Positions 53,201 to 64,000 of a stretch of DNA of 64,000 bases are shown here, piece after piece (positions within the stretch are counted from its first letter, which is position 1; the number at the start of each line of letters is the position of its first letter). This DNA comes from Bolinopsis microptera (taxonomy: Eukaryota > Ctenophora > Tentaculata > Lobata > Bolinopsidae), in contig NC_087078.1 of assembly GCF_026151205.1 (NCBI RefSeq), positions 4,543,675 to 4,607,674 on the forward strand, in the 5' to 3' direction. Position numbers and translations under genes: made by a program. Under the pieces are notes generated by a model that saw nothing but the letters and a program-made list of their open reading frames with translations, did not search any database and was not told the DNA's origin.

Positions 53201-56200
53201 TAGTGTTCACCCCTCAAGTTTCTATTCGACATTGCATTGCTTTTTCCCCGTTTCTGTACGATATTTGCTATTTGTCACATATTATTATAGACATGAGTAT
53301 AAATAGTGAGTACAAGTAGATCTCTAACTCAGCAAGCAGCACTTGAGTGTGCTCTGTAGTAATGCTAGATAGCACACTCAGCAAGCAGGGCAATAGCACC
53401 TGAGCGCCACTAGTCATCACAAGCAATTCACAGCACTCATCACACGCACAGCTACTATACCTGCTATCTCTGATATCTCTAATCTACCTTTAGGATGACT
53501 TGCAGCAGATCTGTGTAGTGTTCAACATATCATCTGTCTGATTAACAAACTCCTGCTAACTACACGTGTGGTTTATCTCCAGATATCACCACGTGACCTG
53601 CCTTAGTATCTCTGTTTCTATCAAATGAGTGCCTCTCATCTCCCCGAATGCCCTCTCTGAGAATGTTCAGCTACATTACGGGGGTGCTAAAGTGCGGCCT
53701 ATTGAGTGTGAGCCAGCTTTGTGGGTTTTACAATAGTGTTAGGTATTTTCCAGCGGGGTGTCAAGACCTAGAGACTGCTAGCTTTATCAAAACAGACCGT
53801 ACGTTTTAAAGCTTTTTCAAAGTTCTTGAATACCTTGTTATTACTACTATATAATACTGCTTGTTATTGAGAGAAGAGGGATGAGGAGGATCAGGAGGAG
53901 GGAGGATAGGGAGAATGAGGAGGAGGGAGGAGGGAAGGAGGGGGAGGGAGGGAGGAGGGGAGAAGTAAGGAGGGAAGTGGGATCATATTATGGGAGGTCT
54001 TAAAGAAACTGACCGCACATTCCTACGACTATTTATTAAAGACGGTGAAAATGAATCAGTAAAGTGCGATATCCTTGTGTCTAGTCAACAGTATACATTA
54101 GAATATATTATATACTCATTATATATAATACACTTGCAATGTGTAGCGAGTTGTAATACGGATCACTCAGTTATGACGGTTTATGTAGTTCCCACAACCT
54201 AACACCTTGCCTAATGGTCTGCAAATATATATCATGATCTTGGACCTACGTGGCGAGTTTGCTCCCTAACTAAACAAAAAATGTAGCTCCAACAGTCCGA
54301 CGGCATTCCTTAAATATTTCTCCTTTTTCCTTAAATATCTTGACTTATATTGCATTTCAGTGAAAGACGGATACGAGACTACGATAGCCGATCTACGGAG
54401 TCAGGTTAGACTGAACTGTTTATTGAGTTGTTGCCCCTCCCCACCCGTCCAGTGCCCCCCCTCCTCCCTCCCCGTCCAGTGCCCCCCCCCCCCCCCCCCC
54501 CTCTAATGTAAGATTAGACTAATTTTATAGATTATCAGGGATCCTAGATGTACCATCCTGTGAATTGTGAAAGGATTTTAACATTTTAATTAAAACGATC
54601 AATGTTAATAATAAAAAACCTTTCGCATTTCGGATTCCGCCTAAGTAAACAAAAGTAAAAAGTGAAGGTCACTTCGACTTTATCGTTATTTATATAATAA
54701 CACTGTATTCTAACCACCGTTTTTTATTACTTTTTCTAAACAACTTAATCCTTATCAAATCATTGCTTGAAATGACGGAATATATCAGTAGATTTTACGG
54801 CAGCCATTATCAGTATTACAAAATATACAACAATTACCTTGTCTCACTGTACTAATTATTAGTATTACTTAATCAGCAATAACACTAAATCCACTACTAT
54901 ATGCTCATAGATGTATACACTCGTTTGTAACTGGTAGCTAAACTACTAGTTGTAACAAGTAGTTGTAGTCGTAACTAGTAGCTAAACTACTAGTTTGTTA
55001 ATACGAAGATCAAAGCGCCTGTACAGCTATTACTTTTGTCCGTTTCCAATATAACATGCTTTATATGCCTCACTATATATTAACTACCTGTACAGTGTAC
55101 ATGTTAGTTAGTTACTACTACAGTACCTGTATTACCATGTGCCTCACTGTTAGTTCCGTCTTACAATGTATTCTAAAAGCCAGCAAAGATAGTTTTATAA
55201 AGGGGGGGGGGGGGGGGGGGGGCACATTGTTTGCTATAGTAACTATAGCAACACGACGAGTGGAGAGTGTTGAGTTGTGGCCCCCCCGGCCTCATGCTTC
55301 ATTGTAAGCATTCCTTGTGAAGACATAAAAGTTAGCTGTTAGTGCGCCTATCTAGTAGTGCTGAGTGCTCTGTCTTTACTAAAAATACAATAGGTTCAGG
55401 CTAACTTCATTAGAAGTAGTGAGATAATAACTTGAGTAATTAAACTGATTAGTTAATTAATTAATTAATTAGCACGTGTGTTATTAGTGTGATCATGTTA
55501 TTGCTAGTGTTGCACCTGCACATTGTACACATGTTACAAGAATGTTTCCGTGGTTACATTAAAGCTACATTTCGATATTCGCAAACTTCCCACGTACCGT
55601 TTTGTAAGTAAGAAAGAAATTCAACGATTTAATTGGTTCTCTACAACTTATAAAATACTCTCTGTATATATTTCTGCTTGAATGCATATCATTTATTGTG
55701 AGGAGAATGAGCATGCATGATGTTTGGGATAAGTAAATTACAGGCCTCGATTGGAAAGAGCGCAAATTATCAAGCATCAATTTAGCTTGTTATTCGTGGC
55801 GACAATGCAGATAATATACGATAACAATCCAGATTGAGAGTATGAAATATGAATAATAACTATTGAGCTATTTCGCACGTGTGTGTGTGTAATGTGTATC
55901 ATGTGTGTACTGTTGAGCCAGTTTTTACGTGTTTAGGGGATATGGTCCACTGAACGGAAGGGTGGTTGTTAATATAATAATTACTGTTAAAACAAGGGAA
56001 CAAACTAAAGAAAAAGAATATCTAACCCGGACTAGATTGCCAAAATGCGAATATGGCGATTTGGTTCTACGTTTAGCTTATCTGCAATAATTTATAGTAA
56101 ATAACAGAATGATAACCTTATTGTCTCCATCAGTTGTCTGTGATAGAAGATAAGCACTGTAACGAGATACACAACATACGAGATAAGCACTCAGAAGAGA

Positions 56201-59200
56201 TAGCGACACTACACCGGGAGTATGAGGGTCAGAGAAACCAACTCATTGTCTCTCATCAACAGGACACCGCTAGAATGGAGGTCAGTTTACACGGGTGCTT
56301 TTTATAAGGTTAATCGTACAAGATCTTGTATTTACACCTTTTAGCCAAATAAAATTATGATGAAATTATTTGGATCTGTAGCTCAATATAATTTAGTTAG
56401 CTATCGTTCGTTCGTTCATTTGTTTGTTTGTTCGTTCATTTATTTGTTAGTTTGTTTGTCCGTTTATTCGTTCGTTTGTTTGTAACATAGTACACCTTTA
56501 CTACTCTACTTCTGTCAGGGAACACAGCGGGCTCTTGAAGAACAGAACGATTATCTGGACAGCCAGATAAAAGAGAAGGAGGAGATAATGCAGATTGAAA
56601 TACAGTCCCAAGTACAGGTACTGTATTAATAAAACAAATATTTAATAAAACAAATATTTATTTTTACGGCACAATCAAACAATTAAATATCAATAATAAA
56701 TAAATCAGGGGAGGTTTGAAGAGGTTTCAAGTGCCGAAGGCCACTGCTTATCTTTAGGATTTGAGAGTGACCTGTGCTTGAAACCCCCTCAACCATCCAC
56801 TACGTCAATATACTTGTTATACAAATATAGAAAAATATAATAATCTAAAATTACCTATTGGTTTAGTTTGGTGACATAGGAGAGCCCAGTTGAGTTTTAG
56901 TTTAGGTTTAGGTTTTAAATCATAGTTTAAAAGGTTAGCCATGTTTCATGGCAGAGAGAGATATCATGTGTGCAGAGCCGTACCGGATGTAGAATTTGAG
57001 ATATAATATAAATTAGTTACCATGTATTAGGGTCATCTCGATTTTGGAGGGATAGTAAGTGCTTTTTAAGGTTAGATTTAATAATACCTGACGAGGCTGA
57101 TAAGTCTGAATTCTTGGAAGAACCCGGGATTATTATCCCATCTTCATTAGCATCACATATTTCGAATACATAGGGGCTGAGGTCATTCCAAATTTTCGTA
57201 GAGGTGTACAAAAAGTTCTGTTGGGAGATATCTAACCTCAGTAATGGGACAATCAGACGAAGTTTTTCATTTCTAGGACAGAACTTGAAAAGATCTTTAA
57301 TCGACTGGGGGACATCAAATTTAAGAATTTTGAATAGTTCCATAAATGTATGGTACATGTGCAGATTCTCCAGGTTCATAATTTTCTGCTCAGTGAATAG
57401 CGGTTTAGTGTGTTCAAGACAGTAGTTCTTGCTAGCCATATGTTCGTTATAAGTTCTTGAACGTGCACAGGTTAAATAGTATTCTTTATGATAAAAATTG
57501 GGAATGTTACCAAATAGCAGTCTTATACATCGTTTTTGAATTGCAAAGATTTTATTCAGCTTATGTTTAGGGATCCCACCCCAGCAACTTATACAATAGC
57601 TAAGATGTGACATAAAAAGGGCATTGTATAGTTTCAAATATTCAGATTTGGGAATGAATTTGCAAATTCTCTTAATCGATACAATACTGGAGTTCAGCTT
57701 TAAAGATAAATGATTAAGATGTGGTTCCCAGCTTAGCTGTTCGTCTATTATCACCCCAAGAAACTTTGTACATTGAACTTTTTCTAGCTTTTTGCCATCT
57801 ATTAAAATCGTTAGATTCCTGTTAAAGGGCCGTGTTCTGGCACAGGTCTGTGTTGCTCTTGACAAACCTGGCTGAAAATGCATGTAACAACTTTTCCCTG
57901 CATTTATATGTAACTTGTTAGACTCCATATAGTTACTGACCTGTTTCATTACATGATTAGCTTTTTCAAAAGCTTCCTGTGCTGAACTACCTATCACAAA
58001 AATATTTGTATCATCAGCAAACAGGACGAATTCAGCCAAGCTTGAGGAGCTCACAATATCATTTATATAAATCAGAAATAGTAGAGGTCCTAACATTAGT
58101 AACTAACTAGTAACTAACAAGTACAGGTACTGTAGTAGTAACTAACTAGTAACTAACAGGTACAGGTACTGTAGTAGTAACTAACTAGTAACTAACAGGT
58201 ACAGGTACTGTAGTAGTAACTAACTAGTAACTAACAGGTACAGGTACTGTAGTAGTAACTAACTAGTAACTAACAGGTACAGGTACTGTAGTAGTAACTA
58301 ACTAACAGGTACCACCCTGGTACCACCCTAGTATGTACCAGCAATGTTGTGTATTATTGTAAAGCTGGGACCTTTATAAACACTAATTTGTTAAAAACTT
58401 TAAACAGCCTAATAGTCTGTTACTAGTAACTAGTTGCTAGGTAACCAGCTCTTTCTATACAGTAAGCTACTTCCGGCTCATTCACCTGTTATCTGGTCCC
58501 TATAACAACAACAACTTATTATATATAAACTATATAATATTAGTATATAGGTACTAATAACAATAACCTGCCGCACTAATACATGTAATTACACTATAAC
58601 TCTGGTTTAGAGCAGGCCCTTACTGGGGCTGATAACAGGGCACCCTATAATACTAGTGGTTACTGGCTATACTCCCCTGTGTTACTGGTTACTGGCTATA
58701 CTAGTGGTTACTGGCTATACTCCCCTGTGTTACTGGTTACTGGCTCCTTACTGGGGCTGATAACAGGGCACCCTATAATACTAGTGGTTACTGGCTATAC
58801 TCCCCTGTGTTACTGGTTACTGGCTCCTTACTGGGGCGGATAACAGGGCACCCTATAATACTAGTGGTTACTGGCTGGCTATTAGTCTCTTTACTGCCCA
58901 TTTCTACAACCCACTATTATACGTGTATTACATGTTCTCGGTTGTCATGGTAACTATAGAGGTAGTGAGCTAAGCTGCATGCTCACAAGCAGTATAATTA
59001 CGATGAGAAAGTTACTCGACTTAGCGATAATATGTACTATTTTTATCTTAAATCTTTTCAAACAATCCATAATTATACAGATTTTATCCTAAACCAACCC
59101 AGATATACAAGGAGAAAACAAATATAGACCTATAAAGGTATCCAGTATTTTGTTATTTTCGAAACCTAAAAATATGTATTGTAGTAACTATTATGGTAAC

Positions 59201-62200
59201 TAGTAACTATAGTATTGATGTAACACTGTAACACTGTAACACTGTAACACTGTAACACTGTAACACTGTAACACTGTAACACTGTAACACTGTAACACTG
59301 TAACTGCTGAAGTAATTGTGACGCTGGTGATTTTGTATTACAAAGAACCTCAAAAGTTAACTAATAGTACAGACAGAATAAATTTAATAAACCCTTTATT
59401 TCTATAATCTACTTTTTACATAAAATAACTCTAAATTATAGATTATTTTCTCACGGCACATAGCAGCAATTAAAAACCTGTCGTCACTCATTGAGCGATG
59501 AAAAGTTGAATAGTGCTCCCTAATTTTCTACTTCGGAGGAGATGAATTCTTTCGTTCCTGCAGCTTGCCCTTCTAAACTATATATATAGCCGGCGGTGGG
59601 GAACAGAGAGCATGCTTAGCTTAGCTAGCTTCATCTCGGGTTCAGACCTCGTACAAACTACACATATTCCGGGCTATTTCACAGTTTAGGAATGTAAACT
59701 GGTTCTATTAGATATCAACACCTAATTTCAATCAGTCTTAGTAGATATTGAAAATTTTCTAAAGAAACTAACAGAGTAACGGAGAGGCTAACAATTATTG
59801 GAATTTAAGAAACCTGTAGCCTATGATTCCGGAACGTTAATTATATTTCGTCCTCAAAGAAAAATATTATATAACTATAAAGCTTTGTTCTGTAAGTAAT
59901 GCTGGGTGTAATTTCTATTACACTAGAATAAGAACATAGTATTTCACTAAATTGTGAGTTGTATTATTCTAAAAAAGTGTTTGTTTTCACTAAGTTTTGT
60001 TATTATATAGGAGCAAGTGCAGCGCTACTCTACAATAAACGCAGAGCTACAATCCTTACGAGACGTTATTGACATGAGAAACGCGGAGATTAAGAAGCTG
60101 AACACTAAAGCCAAAGAAATAGAATTAAAGGTACGTCATCAATTATTATTATTATATATATATATCGTTTTACGCTCGACTGTGTCTTTAATTGCAGCTA
60201 TTGAGCTATAAATATAATAAAATGTATAATAATAATATAGTAGTTCGTCTTAATCTACCTAGTAACTATAGTAACTATATAATAGTAACTATAGTAACTA
60301 TAGTAACTATAGTAACTATAGCAACTGGTTTTCTACTCAGGTGGAGAATATCCCTGGTCTAGAGAAGGACTTGCGGAGTTACAAGGACCACAACGAACAA
60401 CTGCGCGCCACAATAGAGATGAAGGCTGAGTCTGAGCGAACCCTGAACCTCACACAGGAGACACTGTACCAGAATTTAAAAGAGAAGGAAACAGATAATA
60501 AAAACATTGTCCTCAAGTGTGAAGAACTACAATTCCGGGTAATGGAATGTCTTACTAATGGAATATCTTACTATATATAAAGCGAGACTTTACTGACACC
60601 ACGACATCAATTTTTACACGACTTTCCGCGAAAACTGTGAGGGATATACCATTGCAACTTTTTTGGTTGGGTTGATGATGATAATGATTTTATAGCCTTT
60701 TGACCAGTATGAATAAATATAAAAATTGGCCAAGGAATAAGAACTTCAAGTCCTGAAATCTGAATCCGGTGTAAAAATCAGAAAATAAATAAATATTGTT
60801 GTCTCTTGGCACGACTTTGTGGTTAGTTAGTTGTAGTTCCTGTTGCTCACAAGATACTCTCACCAGTTGTCCCTGATTGAGGAGAAGGAAGGAGGAAGTA
60901 ACGGGAAGATATTCGCGCCAATAAGCTACAGCACCCCTACCTGTAGCCCTAGAAGGCAGTTTTCCGAACCTCCTATCAGAACTTCTGATTCACCTTCTAA
61001 ACATTCCAACAGGTTAATTCTTACTTATTTTAATTAATTAACTTATTAATTATTTTAATTAATTAACTAATTGGATAATAATCTGTTATTGATTTTATAT
61101 GTAACAAGATACAATAAGGTTGATATATGATCGCTAAGATAACATATTTTAGAGTTGATACTACTGACACACAGAATCAGACTTTCTCTCGTACACGACA
61201 GACATCACTAGATTCAGGAACTTACCTTGTAAAAAGGAACTCTCTAAATGTGTTGAACGTGGGAGAGGATAACAAAATAGCTGATAAAATAATTAAAATC
61301 TCTAAAACAAGCGACACAATAAGAGATAGTCCAGTATGGATTGCGAGGAGGAGATGTTGTTCTGCCAACCAATCACACAGTACTGATAGAGTTTCTACTG
61401 ATAAGAAAACTGCTGATAAAAGTACTTCAGATTACAAGTCTCCTACTTCTCGCTCCAGAGCTCTATGGTTTGTTCCCATCTCTAGAAAGGATGGAGTTGA
61501 GTTAACTGATAAAACCATGGATACACCCGTGAAGTCTACTTCAAATCCGCTCTCATCCAAATCAGAATCACATCTCTTATCATCAGACATTTCTACTTCT
61601 TCTAGCCGACAACCCATTCGCTCCTCACTCCGACTCAAGAAGCACAAGCTGAAGAACAACAAGTTCACATACTCCAAATACCTTGCTCAAAAAGACAGCT
61701 CTGAAACTGATTCCCTCACAAAGTCTAATGTTTGTCTGACTCCGGGGGCTGGCAATAACATGTTACCTGACAACGCTTTAATAACGTGTAATATAACCAC
61801 CAAGGATAAACCGACGGAGGACTGCGAATCATTTGTAGATACTTATATTTCATTAGATGCTGCTGACATGGAGCTGAGGTCTGTTAAAAAAGACTGCGCC
61901 CAAAATACCACCCAAAATTTCACCAACACAGCTGATCCGGGTGATAAAATATCACCGGGTCCGGGCGATAGGCGGTCTTCTAGAGGTAAAAGTAAATCAC
62001 CAGGCAACACCACTACTAGTAAATCACCAGGCAACACCACTACCAGTAAATCACCAGGCAACACCACAACCAGTAAATCACCAGGCAACACCATTACCAG
62101 TAAATCACCAGGCAACATTATTACCAGTAAATCACCAGGCAACACCATTACCAGTAAATCACCAGGCAACACCATTACCAGTAAATCACCAGGCAACACC

Positions 62201-62836
62201 ATTACCAGTAAATCACCAGGCAACACCACTACCAGTAAATCACCAGGCAACACCATTACCAGTAAATCACCAGGCAACACCACTACCAGTAAATCACCAG
62301 GCAACACCACTACCAGTAAATCACCAGGCAACACCATTACCAGTAAATCACCAGGCAACACCACAACCAGTAAATCACCAGGCAACACCATTACCAGTAA
62401 ATCACCAGGCAACACCACTACCAGTAAATCACCAGGCAACACCACTACCAGTAAATCACCAGGCAACACCACTAATACTACAGATTTGTTCATGAGGGTT
62501 TCTAACAGATTAAGTAGACGACTTAGTCTGACTAGGAAACACAAAAAACCGAGCATTCCTGTAGAGACATCTGCACAAACTGAGATCGAGAACTATTTAT
62601 ACGGTAAAGAGAGCAGCATTGAGGTGAACTACACCGACCTCAATTACACGGCTAACAACTACACCGCTAACAACTACACGGCTAACAACTACACGGCTAA
62701 CAACTACACGGCTAACAACTACACGGCTAACAATTACACGGCTAACAACTACACGGCTAACAACTACACGGCTAACAACTACACGGCTAACAACTACACG
62801 GCTAACAACTACACGGCTAACAACTACACCGCATGA
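50252..62836 (+). CDS. MTUS1-like: coiled-coil microtubule-associated protein, MTUS1/ATIP-like, with long repeat tail
   Basis: Exons 50252-50309, 50881-51039, 54361-54404, 56134-56280, 56519-56617, 60011-60130, 60341-60538, 60867-61012, 61153-62836, all GT-AG and phase-consistent; about 884 residues from the ATG at 50,252. Residues about 20-275 are continuous heptad-type coiled coil (ISERDELSSELRDLKDN, NAELQSLRDVIDMRNAEIKK, LEKDLRSYKDHNEQLRA, NIVLKCEELQFR). The last 110 residues of this region align by eye with the end of the human MTUS1 coiled coil (ESLKAVLEIKNE, RFQQENEELKA, NKRLSMENEELLW), and the following Ser/Pro-rich piece (STPTCSPRRQF) with its CSPKRSP tail. In mammals these proteins bind microtubules. 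Beyond that the last exon adds a basic Ser-rich region, 18 copies of SKSPGNTTT-like units and a terminal NNYTA repeat. The first exon could instead be internal: an AG at 50,248-50,249 gives a phase-1 acceptor, so upstream exons may join. Confidence 0.82.
51325..51440 (+). repeat. G-rich tract with quadruplex potential
   Basis: Repeated GGGGGTGGGAGGAG over about 100 bases on the plus strand of an intron of the MTUS-like gene, so the transcript would carry the G-rich strand. Confidence 0.7.
51541..52043. repeat. 7-bp minisatellite (CAGTGTA / CAGTGTG)
   Basis: About 70 units. The start sequence ATGGTTCTAACGCAGTGTAC near 51,534 recurs almost exactly near 51,960 (ATGGTTCCAACGC), showing a block duplication. 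Open frames through it are artefacts. Intronic. Confidence 0.95.
52051..52145 (+). mobile_element. fragment of the hAT-like MITE family
   Basis: Starts CAGTGGCGTAACGTTGCCTG, matching the complement of the right end of the MITE at 19,242-20,463, and continues with TTGGCGCCC motifs. The other end was not found. Confidence 0.6.
52695..52992. repeat. 7-bp minisatellite (GTGACTA / GTGACCA)
   Basis: Imperfect heptamers with TTACAAG interruptions; intronic in the MTUS-like gene. Confidence 0.93.
52993..54360. other. intron of the MTUS-like gene, nothing coding recognised
   Basis: Contains a purine-rich GGAGGAGG stretch at about 53,875-53,970. The open frame 53,990-54,202 has no supported acceptor and donor pair. 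Confidence 0.45.
54405..56133. other. intron of the MTUS-like gene
   Basis: Contains a poly-C run near 54,483-54,500, a poly-G run near 55,202-55,222 and a TTAA repeat near 55,450. No exon or RNA gene seen. Confidence 0.5.
56640..58100 (-). mobile_element. 5'-truncated LINE inserted antisense in an intron
   Basis: The minus-strand ORF at 58,096-57,017 (359 residues) starts inside the RT domain (GPLLFLIYINDIV) and includes the catalytic FADD box (LFADDTNIF), then the thumb and C-terminal blocks (QLSWEPHLNHL, SHLSYCISCWGG, HMYHTFMELFKILKF, STKIWNDLSP). The endonuclease and N-terminal RT are missing. The 3' part, to about 56,640, is non-coding. It is the same clade as the fragment at 12,216. 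The reading frame is intact over its whole length, suggesting recent arrival. Confidence 0.88.
58097..58315. repeat. minisatellite carrying copies of a splice-donor sequence
   Basis: About six units of roughly 37 bp, CTAACTAGTAACTAACAGGT followed by ACAGGTACTGTAGTAGTAA. AAGTACAGGTACTGTA in its first unit (about 58,119) is identical to the exon end and donor at 56,610-56,625. Confidence 0.9.
58620..58880. repeat. tandem repeat of about 95 bp, three partial copies
   Basis: The unit includes CTTACTGGGGCTGATAACAG and GGTTACTGGCTATACTCCCC. Intronic. Confidence 0.85.
58881..60010. other. intron of the MTUS-like gene with an 8-bp repeat
   Basis: 59,216-59,302 is (TAACACTG)n, about eleven copies. 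The rest is AT-rich without recognised features. Confidence 0.6.
60258..60322. repeat. AGTAACTAT nonamer repeat
   Basis: Runs up to 20 bases before the acceptor of exon 60,341-60,538. Confidence 0.85.
60569..60816 (+). repeat. dispersed repeat family A, copy 3 (diverged)
   Basis: Starts ACTATATATAAAGCGAGACT, shares ACTGACACCACGACATCAA and AAAAATTGGCCAAGGAATA with copies 1 and 2, and ends near GTCTCTTGGCACGAC. It fills most of the 328-base intron 60,539-60,866. Confidence 0.75.
61987..62476 (+). repeat. 27-bp coding minisatellite, 18 copies (SKSPGNTTT)
   Basis: In-frame repeat AGTAAATCACCAGGCAACAC plus CACTACC. T/I changes at two positions are the main variation. KSP motifs resemble neurofilament-tail phosphorylation sites. 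Confidence 0.95.
62640..62832 (+). repeat. 15-bp coding minisatellite (NNYTA), about 12 copies
   Basis: The unit AACTACACGGCTAAC runs to four codons before the stop. Almost invariant, so recently expanded. Confidence 0.95.
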
Positions 62837-63057
62837 TTCAAAATACAGATTGAAAATATTTAAGGGTACAAGCTTTATTGTGGGATAATTATTACCGAGT
62901 GAAATGTGGAAAGTTAAAAATTGTTAACAATTTCCGGTGGCAAGATTAATCTATTAGTCTATTTAATTCGATCAAGAATTGTATTTAATTGTTGTTTATC
63001 TGCTTTTATCAATTAAAAACTATCACTTTATTATATTATGACTGATAATTATTTCAG

Positions 63058-63127
63058 GCCGAAGTCTCAAGTCAATCTGTTCGATGCAATGGAAGCTGCC
63101 ACTCAAATTCTACCCCTTCACGACTGA
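63058..63127 (+). CDS. possible alternative terminal exon of the MTUS-like gene
   Basis: A good acceptor (TAATTATTTCAG) precedes 63,058. Joined to the phase-2 end of exon 60,867-61,012 it reads on as PKSQVNLFDAMEAATQILPL then HD and a stop at 63,125-63,127. This would skip the whole repeat-bearing exon. Alternatively the sequence is simply 3' UTR. Confidence 0.4.
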
Positions 63128-63219
63128 ACGAAACGTTTCACATCTTTGCATGAACTGTTCGGTGTGTTTGTTGAACGAATAATAATTTAACTTTTGTTTG
63201 GTAATATTTGTATTGTATT

Positions 63220-63225
63220 AATAAA
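63220..63225 (+). terminator. polyadenylation signal AATAAA
   Basis: AATAAA about 385 bases after the stop of the MTUS-like gene and 95 after the alternative stop; a reasonable transcript end for both. Confidence 0.6.
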
Positions 63226-64000
63226 GTTGTGATGAGAATTGAGCTTGAGTTTAAACTTTGAATCACCTTGAAGATTTTGAAATATTTATTTCTTGCTTCT
63301 GTTAAGGTAATGAAAGAAGCCTCCTTCTTAAAAGTAGATTCTTAGATTGCTTATACTTGTACATTTTGCTATTTTAAATTTCAATAACAGATCATGCTTT
63401 TCGTTCGTTATCAAATTATTTGTGGAGTGGGATACAGCTGGTTCCCATCACTTGCTAGATAGGTTAGGGGCAGGATTTTGGCTGGGGTTCAGGTAATGGT
63501 AACGTTAACAACATAGTTTCTCCATGTGGGGGGTTTTTTTCTGTGTGGAGTGAGGAGTTATGATCGAAACAATCAACACCCCCACTTGTGGCCCGCTTGC
63601 CCCAAGCCGTTTTAAAATGGTTCAGTGTATGGGTTCGGTATATAATATGACTACAGCAGTTGCTATGAAGGTTAACCAGTAATATTACATCGTAAAGTAA
63701 ACCATCTTAAGACGTTTTTACTAAAATTGTGGCGCAGCTTACCCCATCTATATTCTATATCTGACCTAAATACTTGCTCAATTCCCGATTATCGATTTCA
63801 ACCATAGTTGTTGATAGCTTAAATCAGAATAAGTTAGAATTATACTGTTAACAGCTCGATAATAGTAAATTACGAAAAGGAGGCCGTGCCACAAAATCTG
63901 AGAAAACACCCGCTGCATCCTCCGGGTGAGTGGATAAATTATTAACTTAATGGAACGCGCCATTCTATCAAAATAGTCATTATGGCGTTCAAACCACGCT
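63226..64000. other. no gene recognised
   Basis: AT-rich flank after the polyadenylation signal. The minus-strand frame 63,778-63,963 has no recognisable content. Confidence 0.45.

Overview
This is animal (metazoan) nuclear DNA. It is AT-rich, with GT-AG introns, coding exons of roughly 40-250 bases separated by long introns, CR1/jockey-like LINE fragments, hAT-type MITEs and a very heavy load of minisatellites. I cannot name the species; an invertebrate is likely. By exon-by-exon reading with phase checks I find three solid genes and one further set of basic-protein exons.

Region 1 (1-10,560, minus strand): the 5' part of an ER class I alpha-1,2-mannosidase gene (GH47, MAN1B1-like), eight phase-consistent exons giving about 398 residues. 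The rest of the catalytic domain is off the left edge, beyond a 4.1 kb array of 18-bp repeats. Region 2 (10.5-20.5 kb): no host gene seen. It holds LINE remnants, a GC-rich block with many hairpins, a palindrome-rich repeat family and two nested hAT-like MITEs with target duplications. Region 3 (20.5-36 kb, plus strand): six phase-linked exons of a Ser/Lys/Pro-rich basic protein, three possible alternative first exons, and a 5.8 kb palindromic mobile element (25,430-31,253) flanked by an exact 8-bp duplication. Region 4 (36.5-44.0 kb): a satellite-like array of a 34/35-bp unit with higher-order structure. Region 5 (45.2-47.6 kb, minus strand): a two-exon cytochrome P450 with coding minisatellites, one of which is also an array of CRE/E-box sequences. 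Region 6 (50.2-63.2 kb, plus strand): a coiled-coil gene resembling the shared C-terminal region of MTUS1/ATIP microtubule-associated proteins, ending in long KSP-type and NNYTA repeats, with a 5'-truncated LINE in one intron.

The plus-strand exons at 20.5-36 kb end or begin in phases that fit the MTUS-like exon at 50,881. They may therefore be its alternative 5' ends, as in mammalian MTUS1, which has several promoters. In that reading the minus-strand P450 lies inside one of its introns. This linkage is inference; transcripts would settle it.

Two themes recur. In-frame minisatellites have expanded inside the coding sequence of all three recognisable genes. In two places a tandem repeat carries a copy of a splice junction. 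The most unusual single object is the 5.8 kb element with long terminal inverted repeats built from tandem subrepeats. I see no transposase in it and no RNA-guided or defence system in the window.
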